Source: Gracilimonas sp. (lineage in GTDB: Bacteria > Bacteroidota > Rhodothermia > Balneolales > Balneolaceae). From it: a stretch of DNA of 64,000 nucleotides. The position numbers and the translations under genes are program-made. How positions within the stretch are numbered: the first letter of the stretch is position 1; each line of letters begins with the position of its first letter. Positions 9,341-19,180 of the stretch are shown piece by piece. The notes under the pieces are model-generated. The model was not told the DNA's origin, made no database searches, and worked only from the letters and a program-made list of their open reading frames with translations. The DNA is taken from contig NZ_JAEPPI010000001.1 in NCBI RefSeq assembly GCF_017641085.1, positions 1,240,001 to 1,304,000 of the forward strand. Direction: 5' to 3'.

Positions 9341-9835
9341 ATGAAAACAATTAAATTACTTTTGGTTGCGCTGATGCTAATTACACTCTCATCTTGCACT
9401 ATTTACGATAATGATGTGGAAGGCGAAGTTGATCTCGTTTATTCAAGTACCATCACAATTCGTGCCAACGATTTCGTTTCCCAGGACGAATATGTGTCTG
9501 TTGCTAATTATGGATGGGATAATCTGGATGTGGAAATGGTTGATTATGGCCTTGTATTAGGTTATATCCGGTTTGAAGGTACCACAGCCTGGCATGCCCT
9601 CCCTTATTCCATTCCTTTCGAAAATGACCTCGTAAATCTCCGGTATTCATTCGATGTTGATAATATCAGTTTGATATTGGAAGGCGAAGTAGCTGATAAT
9701 AATCAGGCAAATGAAGCTCTTTTTGATGGCGATGTACTGCGGGTAATCGCAATCCCTCCTTCAGAAATCATCCGATCCAAAGCAATTAATTATCGGAACT
9801 ATGATCAGATTAAAGAGTTATATAATATTGAATGA
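9341..9835 (+). CDS. Predicted lipoprotein of unknown function
   Basis: I do not recognise this family. The 164-residue product starts with a lipoprotein signal, MKTIKLLLVALMLITLSSC, with the lipobox Cys at residue 19, so it is probably exported and anchored by lipid. The mature part is acidic, has no Cys and alternates short hydrophobic strands, which suggests a small beta-rich domain. The gene stands alone between the nuo terminator and another exported protein. The upstream 120 bases contain a GTTCCGGAAGGAAC inverted repeat near 9300, which may be regulatory. Confidence 0.75.
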   Translation: MKTIKLLLVALMLITLSSCTIYDNDVEGEVDLVYSSTITIRANDFVSQDEYVSVANYGWDNLDVEMVDYGLVLGYIRFEGTTAWHALPYSIPFENDLVNLRYSFDVDNISLILEGEVADNNQANEALFDGDVLRVIAIPPSEIIRSKAINYRNYDQIKELYNIE

Positions 9836-9923
9836 TTACTATTAGAGTAACATTTTGTACATCTTTTACTCTTATAGAAAGAAAAATTAATACAAACGAA
9901 CCAACCAACTATTGGAGACACTA

Positions 9924-10406
9924 ATGAATTTCTCAAAAGTTTGTACCATCCTATTTGGAATTATACTGGGCTTATCATTTTCGGCTCAGGCACAATCCAT
10001 TCCCGAAACAGGGTCATTTGGAATTCGCGCTAACTTAACCGGACAGAATTCAATTGAAATGCCCTATATGCTCAATGAATCCCTTTCCCTGGCACCTTAC
10101 ATCGGATTCAGCACAACGCAGGATCAGTCAACTAATGTTTCGATTGGTATCCGGCCACGATACTATGCAAGTACCAGCAACGCATTAAGTACGTATTTTA
10201 CCGGCACTTTAGGATTTACAAATACTTCTTTCAGTAATACAAATAACTCCGTAACCGACTTTAATCTTGGAGTGGGATATGGTGCCGAGTACTTCTTTTC
10301 AAATCAATTCAGCGTAAGTGCCGATGCCAACCTGAACAGCCGGTTTGGAGATAGCGCTACAAACCTTTCAACCGGAGCCAGAGTGTCAGCCACTTTCTAT
10401 TTCTGA
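9924..10406 (+). CDS. Small outer-membrane beta-barrel-like protein
   Basis: A Sec signal peptide (MNFSKVCTILFGIILGLSFSAQAQ) is followed by ~135 residues of alternating polar/hydrophobic strands ending in ASATFYF, an aromatic C-terminus typical of outer-membrane barrels. It resembles OmpW/OmpA-type 8-strand barrels in general form, but no specific family is certain. ATG 9924 is chosen because GGAG at 9914-9917 is well placed before it; an in-frame TTG at 9912 would lie inside that ribosome site. A terminator follows 27 bases after the stop. Confidence 0.75.
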   Translation: MNFSKVCTILFGIILGLSFSAQAQSIPETGSFGIRANLTGQNSIEMPYMLNESLSLAPYIGFSTTQDQSTNVSIGIRPRYYASTSNALSTYFTGTLGFTNTSFSNTNNSVTDFNLGVGYGAEYFFSNQFSVSADANLNSRFGDSATNLSTGARVSATFYF

Positions 10407-10432
10407 TCCATCATAAATATGTATTATGTCGA

Positions 10433-10463
10433 AAAGCCGCCTTGCAACAGGGCGGCTTTTTTA
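10433..10463 (+). terminator. Intrinsic terminator after the barrel protein
   Basis: AAAAGCCGCC pairs with GGCGGCTTTT around a 9-11 base loop, followed by T residues. It closes the single-gene unit ending at 10406. Confidence 0.88.
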
Positions 10464-10539
10464 GTTTAATAGAGTTACACTCCCTTGGCTTGAATTAGCA
10501 AGCTCGGGATTTTGGTTTGATAAGTAGTTATCATTAAGT

Positions 10540-13500
10540 ATGATAGAAAAAGAAAAAAACGTTGAGATCTTTAGGGCACTGCCTGTTCCCACGGCCCTTA
10601 TAAACATTGATGATCCGGCTTTTACCATTGTGGCTGTAAACGATGCCTTTAAAAAAGTTTCGAGCCGGCAAGGGAAAGATATCGTTGGAAAATCTTTTTC
10701 TGATGCTTATCAAAATAGTTGTGAGAATCATAAGTTTTCCGATTTTCAAGTGGTCTTGTCATCATTTCGAAAAGCCCTTGAAACTGAACAAATACATAAA
10801 ATCCCAAAAATCCGGTACGATATTACCACTGATAAGGGTAAGCCTCAGCTTACATACTGGGAATTTACTGTAGCTCCCTATTATAATAACGAAGATTGTT
10901 TAGCCTACCTGCTTTGTACAGCCTCTGACATTACCGAGAATGTGTTAATTGAGGAACAGAAAGATATCATCCTTAATCACACCGAAGGAAGCTTTATTTT
11001 AACCAATGAGAATTTAGAAATACTGCTATGTAATGATCAGTTTGTGCAAAATTATAAAGAAATTTTCGGTATAGAGGTTCAAAAAGGGATTTCAATACTT
11101 GAATACGCGCTACCTGAAAGAAGAAAAGAGATTGAAAAGATATATGAACATGTGCTTAGTGGAGAAACCATTGAAATAGAACTCCCTGTTCCAATTCCGG
11201 GCGGTGATTACAGGTATTTCAATGTTTTATACAAACCAGCAAAACGTTCCAATGGTGACATTTTTGGGGCATTTATATCACTGCGAGAAATTACTTCTGA
11301 AAAAGAGGCCAAACAGAGTTTAGAAGAAAAGGAAGCTCGTTTTCGATCCCTTGTTGAACAAGGAGGTGATGTTGTAGTTATCCTTGACAGTAAAGGAGAC
11401 CCTAAATATATAACCCCTTCTGTAGAACCCGTTTTTGGCTACAAGCCGGAAGAGGCGCAAAATTTAAATGTAACCGATGTTACCCATCCTGAAGATTTTC
11501 ATCTGGTTGAAAAGGCTCTCCGGGAAGCAATGGAAAACCCCGGAAAGGATGTGAAAGTGCCCCCTGTTCGGATGCAGCAAAGAGACCGAACATGGAGGTG
11601 GTACGAAACGTCTATTACCGACTTGAGACATGAACCCTCAGTTGCCGGAATTGTCGATAATATCAGAGACGTTCATGAGCAGGTATTGACAGAAAAACTA
11701 CTCGAACGATCCAAAGAGAAGTATGAATCGCTGGTGAGAAGTGTTGAAGGTGTTATTTGGGAAGCTAAAGCCGACACCTATGAGTTTACCTACATCAGTC
11801 CGCAGTCGGAATATTTGTTTGGATATAGTGCTGAAGAGTGGATCAATAATTCTGATTTCTGGGAGAATAATATTCACCCCGAAGATCGCCAGGAATCCGT
11901 AGCATACTGCCAGAACCAGACAAAAAAAGGACTCAATCACGACTTTGAATACCGGTTTAAAAAAGCCTCGGGGGAATATATATGGGTTCGGGATGTAGTT
12001 ACTGTAATCACCAAAAACGGTAAGCCGGATTTACTGCGGGGACTAATGATCGATATTAATGAGCAAAAAAGGCTCATCAATCTGATGGAGGAAACTTATC
12101 AGATTGCCAAAATCGGAAATTGGGAGCTTGATCTTAAGCAGGAAAAATTGTTTTGGTCTCCGTTTATCAAAGAACTTCACGATGTACCGCCAGACTATGA
12201 ACCGGACCTGAACACTGCGATTGAGTTTTATGAGAAAGGCAAAAGCAGGAAGGAAATTGAAAAAGCAGTAGAAAATGCCATCGAACATAATGAATCCTTC
12301 GATGTTGAACTGACCATAATTACAGCCAAGGGAAATAAAAAGTGGATCCGTGCTGTAGGAACTCCTGAACAAGCCAATGGCGAATGTATCCGGATTTTTG
12401 GGAGTACCCAGGACATCACAGACCGGAAAATAGCCGAGGAAAAACTTAAGAAAGCAGAACAAAAATACCGAAATGTTGTTGAGCACAGCACCAATATGTT
12501 TTACACCCATGGTGTTGATGGAGTTCTGAACTACGTGAGTCCTCAATCGAACTACTTTCTGGGGTATGAACCGGAAGAAGCCAAAAAACGATGGACGGAA
12601 TTCATTACCGATCACCCCATCAATCAAAAAGGAGTGGCAATAACACAGAAAGCAATTGAAACAGGTGAAACCCAACCGCCTTATGAGCTTCAGTTACGAA
12701 CAGGTAAAGACGAGATTATTTGGGTTGAAGTAAACGAAGCTCCCCTGGTAGTTAATGGTGAAACGGTTTCTATTGTTGGCTCTCTTACAGATATTACCGA
12801 ACGTAAAAAGTATGAGGAAAAACTCCAGAATAGCCTGGAGCGCTACCACTATGTTTCCAAAGCCACTCGTGATGCCATTTATGACTGGGATGCTGAAAAA
12901 AATACCATCCACTGGGGAGATGGCTTGTACTCGCTGTTTGGGTACAAACCTTCGGATATCGATGCCTCTGTTAACCGATGGATCGACCTGATTCACCCCG
13001 ACGATGTAGAAGAAGTTCGGGAGGCTTTAAAGTTTACCCTTAAGGATGCTTCAATGAATCATTGGGCGTATGAGTATCGGCTGAAGAAAGCGAATGGAGA
13101 CTATGCGCATGTGAGGGAAAACGGATACATCAAAAGAAATGAAGACGGATGGGCTACCCGGATGATTGGGGCTATTCAGGACATTACCGAAGAAGTCTTC
13201 TCAAAACAAGAAATTCAGGCCTCCCTATCTGAAAAAGAAACACTGCTTTCAGAAATCCATCACCGCGTAAAAAATAATCTGGCCGTTGTTTCCGGGATGA
13301 TTCAACTGCAGGCCTATGATACCGAAAACGCTGATTTACAAGCTAAACTGTTTGACAGCGTGGTTCGCATCAAAACCATGGCCACAGTACATGAACTGCT
13401 GTACCAGTCTCAAAGCTTTTCAAAGCTTGAATTCTCTGATACCCTCCAAAAACTTGTGGAGAATATATCCGACACCCTGCGTTCCAACACCTATATAGAT

Positions 13501-13866
13501 ACAACCATTGACTGTGAACCAATTAAATTAAACATAAATCAGGCCATACCCGCTTCATTGATCGTAAATGAAGTGATCACAAATATTTATAAACACGCTT
13601 TTAAAGGACGTGAAAAAGGGAATGTGGCGTTCAAGCTGGATAAAAAGAACGAGCTTATAAATATTCAGATAAAAGATGACGGTGTAGGATTTCCCGAAGG
13701 TTTTGACGTAGATGTAAACACCTCTTTAGGCTTTCATTTAATTCGGGTTTTAAGTGATCAAATCGATGCCACGTACAAGTATGAGAATGGAACTTCAGGA
13801 ACTCTTTTTGAATTATCATTCCGAAAACATAACAACAAAGGCATAGGAAACAGGCATCTTAAATAA
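10540..13866 (+). CDS. Soluble multi-PAS sensor histidine kinase (HisKA_2 type, seven PAS domains)
   Basis: A 1108-residue sensor kinase without signal peptide or membrane helices, so it senses cytoplasmic cues. Seven PAS/PAC units end at DITENV (~130), REITSEK (~249), IRDVHEQ (~376), DINEQK (~506), QDITDRK (~625), LTDITERK (~750) and QDITEE (~880). The transmitter has the HisKA_2 motif SEIHHRVKNNLAVVSGM with the likely phosphorylated His near 907, then an HATPase domain with NEVITNIYKHAF (~1010) and DDGVGFP (~1046). No response regulator is adjacent. Its transmitter is almost the same as that of the next gene. The ligands are unknown. ATG 10540 follows a 130-base spacer after the preceding gene. 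Confidence 0.9.
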   Translation: MIEKEKNVEIFRALPVPTALINIDDPAFTIVAVNDAFKKVSSRQGKDIVGKSFSDAYQNSCENHKFSDFQVVLSSFRKALETEQIHKIPKIRYDITTDKGKPQLTYWEFTVAPYYNNEDCLAYLLCTASDITENVLIEEQKDIILNHTEGSFILTNENLEILLCNDQFVQNYKEIFGIEVQKGISILEYALPERRKEIEKIYEHVLSGETIEIELPVPIPGGDYRYFNVLYKPAKRSNGDIFGAFISLREITSEKEAKQSLEEKEARFRSLVEQGGDVVVILDSKGDPKYITPSVEPVFGYKPEEAQNLNVTDVTHPEDFHLVEKALREAMENPGKDVKVPPVRMQQRDRTWRWYETSITDLRHEPSVAGIVDNIRDVHEQVLTEKLLERSKEKYESLVRSVEGVIWEAKADTYEFTYISPQSEYLFGYSAEEWINNSDFWENNIHPEDRQESVAYCQNQTKKGLNHDFEYRFKKASGEYIWVRDVVTVITKNGKPDLLRGLMIDINEQKRLINLMEETYQIAKIGNWELDLKQEKLFWSPFIKELHDVPPDYEPDLNTAIEFYEKGKSRKEIEKAVENAIEHNESFDVELTIITAKGNKKWIRAVGTPEQANGECIRIFGSTQDITDRKIAEEKLKKAEQKYRNVVEHSTNMFYTHGVDGVLNYVSPQSNYFLGYEPEEAKKRWTEFITDHPINQKGVAITQKAIETGETQPPYELQLRTGKDEIIWVEVNEAPLVVNGETVSIVGSLTDITERKKYEEKLQNSLERYHYVSKATRDAIYDWDAEKNTIHWGDGLYSLFGYKPSDIDASVNRWIDLIHPDDVEEVREALKFTLKDASMNHWAYEYRLKKANGDYAHVRENGYIKRNEDGWATRMIGAIQDITEEVFSKQEIQASLSEKETLLSEIHHRVKNNLAVVSGMIQLQAYDTENADLQAKLFDSVVRIKTMATVHELLYQSQSFSKLEFSDTLQKLVENISDTLRSNTYIDTTIDCEPIKLNINQAIPASLIVNEVITNIYKHAFKGREKGNVAFKLDKKNELINIQIKDDGVGFPEGFDVDVNTSLGFHLIRVLSDQIDATYKYENGTSGTLFELSFRKHNNKGIGNRHLK

Positions 13867-13986
13867 ATGTAATTTTTTCCTAAAGAAAACTCGTTTACCT
13901 TCGATAAGTACTAAAACAGGTACGCACTGCAACGCTCTTTGTTAAATAACATATTACTATTCCAAGCTTTTAAGAGTTAGTACTTC

Positions 13987-15468
13987 ATGGTTTCAACCTC
14001 ATACAGTCGTCAGATACTGGATAACATCCCCAACAGTGTTTTTGTTGTCAATGTACACGACACCGGATTATTCAGCATCAAAGATGTAAACAAAGCTCAA
14101 CTGGCCTTTATCAATAAAGAGAGAGATGAAATTGTAGGCAAATACACCCATGAGATATTCCCGGCTGAAGTCGCAAATCACCTTAAGAACGTGTACCAAC
14201 GATGCGTGAACGAAGGTGAAAGAATCTCTTACGAAGAGAAGATAAACTTGCCGGATAAAGGTGAACGATATTATTTGACCACACTGACTCCACTGAAAGA
14301 TGAGGACGGTGCCGTAACAAGTCTTGTGGGCACATCCATAGATATTACCGAACAAAAGCTTACTGAACAGTCGTTACGAAAAAGCGAGGAACAATATCGT
14401 GGCTTTGTACAAAACAGTACGGAGGGCATTTATTTGTTCGAGTTTAGAGATCCTATTGATACTACCCTGCCTCCTCTTGAGCAGATACCACTATTCTTCA
14501 AAAAAGGTTATATGGCAGCTTGTAACGAAGTAATGGCAGAAATGTACGGATATAATGATAGCAATATAATCATCGGTAAAAATCTTGAGTTCTTTTTTGG
14601 CAATGAAAAGAGCGACCACATTATTGAGTATTTTAAAGGAATAATTGAAGCAAATTATAAAATCAAAGATGCCCTGAGTATTGAGTTAGATAAGGATGGT
14701 AACCCTAAATACTTTCTAAACAGTATTACCGGAATTATAAAGGATGGTTATCTGACACGCGTGTGGGGAACCCAGAAAGATGTAACAACAGAAAAGGCGG
14801 CTGAAAAACAGCTGCAGGAGTCATTGGCAGAGAAAAATACGTTGCTCTCTGAAATTCATCACCGGGTGAAAAACAATCTCGCTGTTGTTTCCGGAATGAT
14901 GCAGCTACAGGCTTACGAAGCTGAAAATGATAGCCTGAAGGAGAAATTGTACGACAGCGTAGTTCGGATAAAAACCATGGCAACGGTTCATGAATTGTTG
15001 TACCAGTCGCAGAGCTTTTCAAAGCTGGAGTTTTCGGATACGCTGACCAGACTTGTAGAGAACATTTCAGAAACCCTGCAAACAAGAACGAATGTAGAGG
15101 TTGATATCGATTGTGAACTCATTCACCTGAACATTAATCAGGCTATTCCCGCCTCTCTCATTGTAAATGAGGTATTGACGAATACTTACAAACACGCTTT
15201 CCCAAACAAAGAAGAAGGTAAAATCAATTTTACCCTATCAGAAAAGGATAAACTTATCCGGATTGAAATAACTGACAATGGCATTGGCTTCCCTTCCGAA
15301 AAGAATACAGAACAGGGCTCTTTGGGTGTACACTTGATCGATGTGCTCAGCCAGCAAATTGAAGCCAACTACGAATACACCAACAATAAAGATGGAAAAG
15401 GAACCTACTTCTCCATGTCATTTAAACGAACTGACTCATCAGAAATAGCTGATCACCAGCTTTCGTAG
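13987..15468 (+). CDS. Soluble PAS sensor histidine kinase (HisKA_2 type, two PAS domains)
   Basis: A 493-residue cytoplasmic kinase. PAS 1 (about 1-118) ends in SIDITEQK and PAS 2 (about 130-265) ends in TQKDVTTEK. The transmitter carries SEIHHRVKNNLAVVSGMMQLQAYE with the candidate His near 290, then NEVLTNTYKHAF (~393) and DNGIGFP (~429). Around 230 residues of the transmitter match the upstream kinase closely in protein, while many codons differ at third positions, so the duplication is old and kept by selection. The 120-base gap between the two genes suggests its own promoter. The stop is 8 bases from the convergent phosphatase gene. Confidence 0.9.
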   Translation: MVSTSYSRQILDNIPNSVFVVNVHDTGLFSIKDVNKAQLAFINKERDEIVGKYTHEIFPAEVANHLKNVYQRCVNEGERISYEEKINLPDKGERYYLTTLTPLKDEDGAVTSLVGTSIDITEQKLTEQSLRKSEEQYRGFVQNSTEGIYLFEFRDPIDTTLPPLEQIPLFFKKGYMAACNEVMAEMYGYNDSNIIIGKNLEFFFGNEKSDHIIEYFKGIIEANYKIKDALSIELDKDGNPKYFLNSITGIIKDGYLTRVWGTQKDVTTEKAAEKQLQESLAEKNTLLSEIHHRVKNNLAVVSGMMQLQAYEAENDSLKEKLYDSVVRIKTMATVHELLYQSQSFSKLEFSDTLTRLVENISETLQTRTNVEVDIDCELIHLNINQAIPASLIVNEVLTNTYKHAFPNKEEGKINFTLSEKDKLIRIEITDNGIGFPSEKNTEQGSLGVHLIDVLSQQIEANYEYTNNKDGKGTYFSMSFKRTDSSEIADHQLS

Positions 15469-15476
15469 TTTTTTCT

Positions 15477-16643
15477 TTACTTCATTTGAGGGAGAGAACC
15501 GAGCTTCAGCAATTCGGCCATTCTTTTACCCACATAGGTATTGTCTCTCCATCCCATAAACTCGGTAGCCTGCGGACCATAAGCCATCAGTGGAACGGGT
15601 GTTCCGGTGTGATAGCCGGTAGTCCAGTAAATCTCTAAAGAATCTCCTTCAGCACGCTGCCGCTGTAATGTCATCCCGCCGGTTTCGTGATCAGCAGTCA
15701 ATACAACTAACGTCTCTCCATCCTCACGTGCAAAGTCGAGGGCTGTTTTTACAGCTGCATCAAAATCTTCCACTTCATTGAGTACATAATCGGTGTCGTT
15801 TCCATGACCGCCCCAATCAATCTGACTTCCTTCAATCATGAGGAAAAAACCGGCTTCATTACGGCTTAATATATTCAGAGCTTTTGAGGTCATAGCTGCT
15901 GTCGATGGCTCTCCTTCTGCTCTTTCAAGGCCATCATTTGCAAATAAACCCAAAAGCATTTCAGCTTCACTGTTATCAAGCTCTTCTTCATTGCGAAGTA
16001 ACTGATACCCAGCTTCCTCTGCTTGTGAGATCAGGTCTAAGGAGTCGCTGCGGTATTGTGAGGAAAAGAATTCGAACCCTCCGCCCAGCATAACTTCAGT
16101 TCCGGAACTCAGCAACTGAACCGCTATTTCTTCCTCCATACTCCGGCTTTCTACATGAGAGGCAAAACTGGCCGGCGTAGCATGGGTTATAGAGGAAGTG
16201 GCTATTAATCCGGTGCTCAAGCCCATCTCTTCAGCTAATTCTAAAATAGTCTTACAAGCTTGCTTATCCGGGTTTACGGCGATAGCTCCGTTATAAGTTT
16301 TCAGTCCGCATGAATAGGCCGTTGCCCCTGAAGCGGAATCGGTAATTAGATTATCCGAAGAGTGCGTTTTCACAAACCCGGTTACCGGCATTGTTTGCAT
16401 GTGCAGCAAGCCGTCCGGGCCAACCAAAGCATATTGCCCGGATGTGATTTGTGCCAATCCGGTACCGTCTCCTATTAAAAAGATGATGTTCTTAACCGTC
16501 TTTCCTTCTACAAGCGGTAAGAGTTCCGGTGTTTCTGAGTCTGAAGTTGCAACCGGCATGACTTCGGTGTTCTCAGAATTATCCGGGTTCTGGCAGGAAG
16601 TTGAAATGATTAACAGTACGGATAGAAATAAAAACTTTTTCAT
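15477..16643 (-). CDS. Alkaline phosphatase, lipoprotein form
   Basis: Alkaline phosphatase superfamily enzyme (PhoA-type, Zn/Mg-dependent phosphomonoesterase), probably releasing phosphate from organic esters outside the inner membrane. The lipoprotein signal ends at C17 (LLIISTSC). Active-site parts are visible: IIFLIGDGTG with metal ligand D59, TDSASGATAY with nucleophile S103, ITHATPASFASHVESR, GGHGNDTDYVLNE, LTADHETGG, and YHTGTPVPLMAYG. The length of 388 residues is slightly shorter than E. coli PhoA. No Pho box was identified. ATG 16643 is the only reasonable start. Confidence 0.92.
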   Translation of the reverse strand: MKKFLFLSVLLIISTSCQNPDNSENTEVMPVATSDSETPELLPLVEGKTVKNIIFLIGDGTGLAQITSGQYALVGPDGLLHMQTMPVTGFVKTHSSDNLITDSASGATAYSCGLKTYNGAIAVNPDKQACKTILELAEEMGLSTGLIATSSITHATPASFASHVESRSMEEEIAVQLLSSGTEVMLGGGFEFFSSQYRSDSLDLISQAEEAGYQLLRNEEELDNSEAEMLLGLFANDGLERAEGEPSTAAMTSKALNILSRNEAGFFLMIEGSQIDWGGHGNDTDYVLNEVEDFDAAVKTALDFAREDGETLVVLTADHETGGMTLQRQRAEGDSLEIYWTTGYHTGTPVPLMAYGPQATEFMGWRDNTYVGKRMAELLKLGSLPQMK

Positions 16644-16717
16644 AGCTAATTTTTTTCTGAAAGTAACGGTTCTGCTTAGGCTTTGAATTAAGAGAATGTA
16701 AAAGTATGGCTATCCTT

Positions 16718-18241
16718 TTATGAAAAGAACGCCTTGATCAGTCCCCACAAACCTTTTGCAGGCTTTAGTGAATTCTGATTCCTTTTGGTAGCCTTGGTAA
16801 TGCGTTCGGCTGGAATAACCGGCTCCTGGGGGGCCTTGTTATTATCAGACCGCTTGGGTTTCTCCGACGATTGTTTCTTTGCTTTCGGTTTCGAATCCTT
16901 GGCAGCACTTCCTTTCAAGACAACGTCAACAGAATCCAGGTTTTGAACTTTTTTGTTGGCTTCAGCTATCTCTTTTTGAGTCAACTTTTTGGTCTTTTTC
17001 TTTTCCGGTTTCGGTTTATCTGATTTTTCTTTTTCGCTATCTGATTCAGACTTCTTCTTCGATTCGGATGGCCGTCTCTTTTTCTCTGATGTACTTTTTG
17101 ATGATTTTTTGTCCTGGGAAGCAGGTTTACCTGAAGATGGTAGGTCCAAAATCTCCAGCTGGTCCCCTACTTTATCCTGAATGGCTTTAAAAGCACGTTT
17201 GTCCTTTTTGTTTACAAAGGTGACGGCAACACCGGTCTTATCATAACGACCGGTCCGGCCAATACGGTGCACATAATCATCCACGGCGCGGGGTACATCA
17301 TAATTAATAATTAAAGAAACATCTGCGATATCAATACCGCGAGCCAATACATCCGTGGCTACAATAACGGGTACCTGTCCGCTTTTAAATTCATGTAAAG
17401 CTTTATTTCTTTCATCCTGATCGCGGTCGCCGTGAATACTGCCGGCCTTAATCCCCTTCTTAACCAGTAAGCGTTCCAGCTCGTCTGTTCCTCTTTTGGT
17501 AGCACAGAAGATAATACAAGAATCCCACTTCAGATCATCCAGCACACTCTGAACCAGGCTTAGCTTCTGTTTTTGATCCACAAAATAAGCCTGCTGTTCA
17601 ATACTGCCCGATGGCTTTTCAATAGCGAGCTCCACTTTCTCAGGATCATTCATAAACTGATTGGCCAAATCCTTGATCTCATTTGGCATCGTGGCGGAGA
17701 ACAACATTGTTTGGCGCTCTTTAGGAAGCTTTTTTATGATTTTAGTCACATCCGGTAAAAAGCCCATATCGAGCATACGATCGGCCTCATCCAACACCAA
17801 AAACTTGATGTGACTGAAGTCAATGTCCAGCACCTTGGTCTGATCAATCAGCCTTCCCGGCGTGGCAACAATAATATCTACACCGGAGCGGATGGCTTTG
17901 GCTTGCTGAGAAAAATCTTCACCCCCAATAATATTAGCAGAGGAAATCCCGGTGTGGTATCCGAGTGCAAAAATCTGTTCGTCTATTTGTTGCGCCAGTT
18001 CCCGGGTTGGGGATAAGATTAACGCCTGAGTATGTTCGGATGGATTTTCTAAAATCTGTTGTAGTACAGGAATAACAAATGCCCCTGTTTTCCCTGTACC
18101 AGTTTGTGCGGCTCCAATAATATCCTTTTTCTGAAGGATGATGGGTATGGTCTGTTCTTGTATGGGAGTCGGTTCCGTGTAGCCAATGTCTCTCAAGCCG
18201 GCTTTAAGCTCGTCTTTGAAGTCAAAATCGTTAAATGTCAA
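16718..18241 (-). CDS. DEAD-box ATP-dependent RNA helicase (RhlE-like) with basic C-terminal tail
   Basis: RNA helicase of the RhlE/CsdA group, involved in ribosome assembly or RNA turnover. Helicase motifs in order are the Q motif TEPTPIQEQ (Q28), AAQTGTGKT (44-52), PTRELAQQ, VLDEADRML, SAT, FCATKRGTDEL, ATDVLARGIDI and HRIGRTGRYD. The last ~130 residues are a low-complexity Lys/Ser/Glu/Pro tail, likely disordered and RNA-binding. The start is TTG at 18241 (MTFNDFDF); no in-frame ATG lies before the Q motif. A 142-base divergent spacer separates it from the FKBP gene. A gene symbol is not assigned because RhlE, CsdA and DbpA-like paralogues are hard to separate by eye. Confidence 0.92.
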   Translation of the reverse strand: MTFNDFDFKDELKAGLRDIGYTEPTPIQEQTIPIILQKKDIIGAAQTGTGKTGAFVIPVLQQILENPSEHTQALILSPTRELAQQIDEQIFALGYHTGISSANIIGGEDFSQQAKAIRSGVDIIVATPGRLIDQTKVLDIDFSHIKFLVLDEADRMLDMGFLPDVTKIIKKLPKERQTMLFSATMPNEIKDLANQFMNDPEKVELAIEKPSGSIEQQAYFVDQKQKLSLVQSVLDDLKWDSCIIFCATKRGTDELERLLVKKGIKAGSIHGDRDQDERNKALHEFKSGQVPVIVATDVLARGIDIADVSLIINYDVPRAVDDYVHRIGRTGRYDKTGVAVTFVNKKDKRAFKAIQDKVGDQLEILDLPSSGKPASQDKKSSKSTSEKKRRPSESKKKSESDSEKEKSDKPKPEKKKTKKLTQKEIAEANKKVQNLDSVDVVLKGSAAKDSKPKAKKQSSEKPKRSDNNKAPQEPVIPAERITKATKRNQNSLKPAKGLWGLIKAFFS

Positions 18242-18383
18242 TGGTCTCGTCTGTATTGAAATTTCTTATGATGCTACAATATACACAGATGACGGATTAT
18301 TTATTCCACTTTGCTATGATTTGCCCTATTTTATAATGATTAACGAAATTGAACTTTATAATTCTAATCATCAAAACTTTACT

Positions 18384-19103
18384 ATGAGATTTAATAAACT
18401 ATTCTTCAGTTCTCTACTGAGCGCTATGCTGTTAGTTTCAGCATGCAATCAACAAAAAATGGGAGCAAGCTCTTCCGAAGCTGACCTCAGCACCAAACTC
18501 GACAGCGTCAGCTATGCCCTTGGTTTCCAAAATGGAATGTTTTTGAGCCGTGAAGGCATCGATGAACTGGAAATGAATAACTACAATGCCGGAATTAATG
18601 CCGGACTATCATCAGAAGACGGTCTACTTACCCAGGAACAAATTCGTTCGGTTACCAGCAGCTACCTGCAGGAATTAACCGAAATGAGAAGCCAGGAAAA
18701 CCTGGAAGCCGGTCAGGCGTTTCTTGAAGAAAACATCAACAAAGAAGGCGTTCAGGAAACCGAATCCGGCCTTCAATATAAAGTGATTGAAGAAGGTGAT
18801 GGAGCGTCTCCTTCGGCTGAAAGTACCGTTCGCGTGCACTATGAAGGAAAGCTGCTGGACGGAGAAGTATTCGACAGTTCTTACGACAGAGGTCAGCCAG
18901 CTGAATTTCCTCTTAACCGTGTAATTCCGGGTTGGACGGAAGGCGTACAGCTCATGAAAGAAGGCGCAACTTACGAGTTCTATATTCCGGCCGAGCTTGC
19001 TTATGGCAGCAGAGCTCCACAGGGCAGTCCGATTGGGCCTAATGAGACATTGGTATTTAAAGTAGAGTTGCTCGAAGTGAAAGAAGCGGGCAGTTCGAAT
19101 TAA
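18384..19103 (+). CDS. FKBP-type peptidyl-prolyl cis-trans isomerase, lipoprotein
   Basis: Exported folding helper. The lipoprotein signal MRFNKLFFSSLLSAMLLVSAC has its lipobox Cys at residue 21. An N-terminal helical region (about 40-115; DSVSYALGFQNGM, QEQIRSV) resembles the FkpA/Mip dimerisation domain. The C-terminal FKBP domain (about 125-235) shows VRVHYEGKLLDGEVFDSS, VIPGWTEGVQLM and LAYGSRAPQGSPIGPNETL. I use ATG 18384 because the signal peptide starts exactly there; the frame stays open back to 18186, into the divergent helicase gene. The length of 239 residues fits the family. A terminator follows. Confidence 0.92.
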   Translation: MRFNKLFFSSLLSAMLLVSACNQQKMGASSSEADLSTKLDSVSYALGFQNGMFLSREGIDELEMNNYNAGINAGLSSEDGLLTQEQIRSVTSSYLQELTEMRSQENLEAGQAFLEENINKEGVQETESGLQYKVIEEGDGASPSAESTVRVHYEGKLLDGEVFDSSYDRGQPAEFPLNRVIPGWTEGVQLMKEGATYEFYIPAELAYGSRAPQGSPIGPNETLVFKVELLEVKEAGSSN

Positions 19104-19125
19104 CGGAATTGCTATTTCAAAAAGA

Positions 19126-19161
19126 AAACCCCGACACAAGTTAATGTGCCGGGGTTTTTTA
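19126..19161 (+). terminator. Intrinsic terminator after the FKBP gene
   Basis: AAAACCCCG(A)CACA pairs with TGTG(C)CGGGGTTTT and is followed by T residues. The symmetric A/T flanks mean it could also serve the convergent gene that ends at 19181. Confidence 0.9.
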
Positions 19162-19180
19162 TTTCTTATCGTTGTTACGT

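Noticed and set aside
12043-12675. 210-codon open frame antisense to the large kinase
   Set aside because: It lies wholly inside a clear PAS region and shows no domain.
18186-18383. Extended start for the FKBP gene overlapping the helicase gene
   Set aside because: The lipoprotein signal begins at 18384; the upstream part has no signal-like features and runs into the divergent gene.
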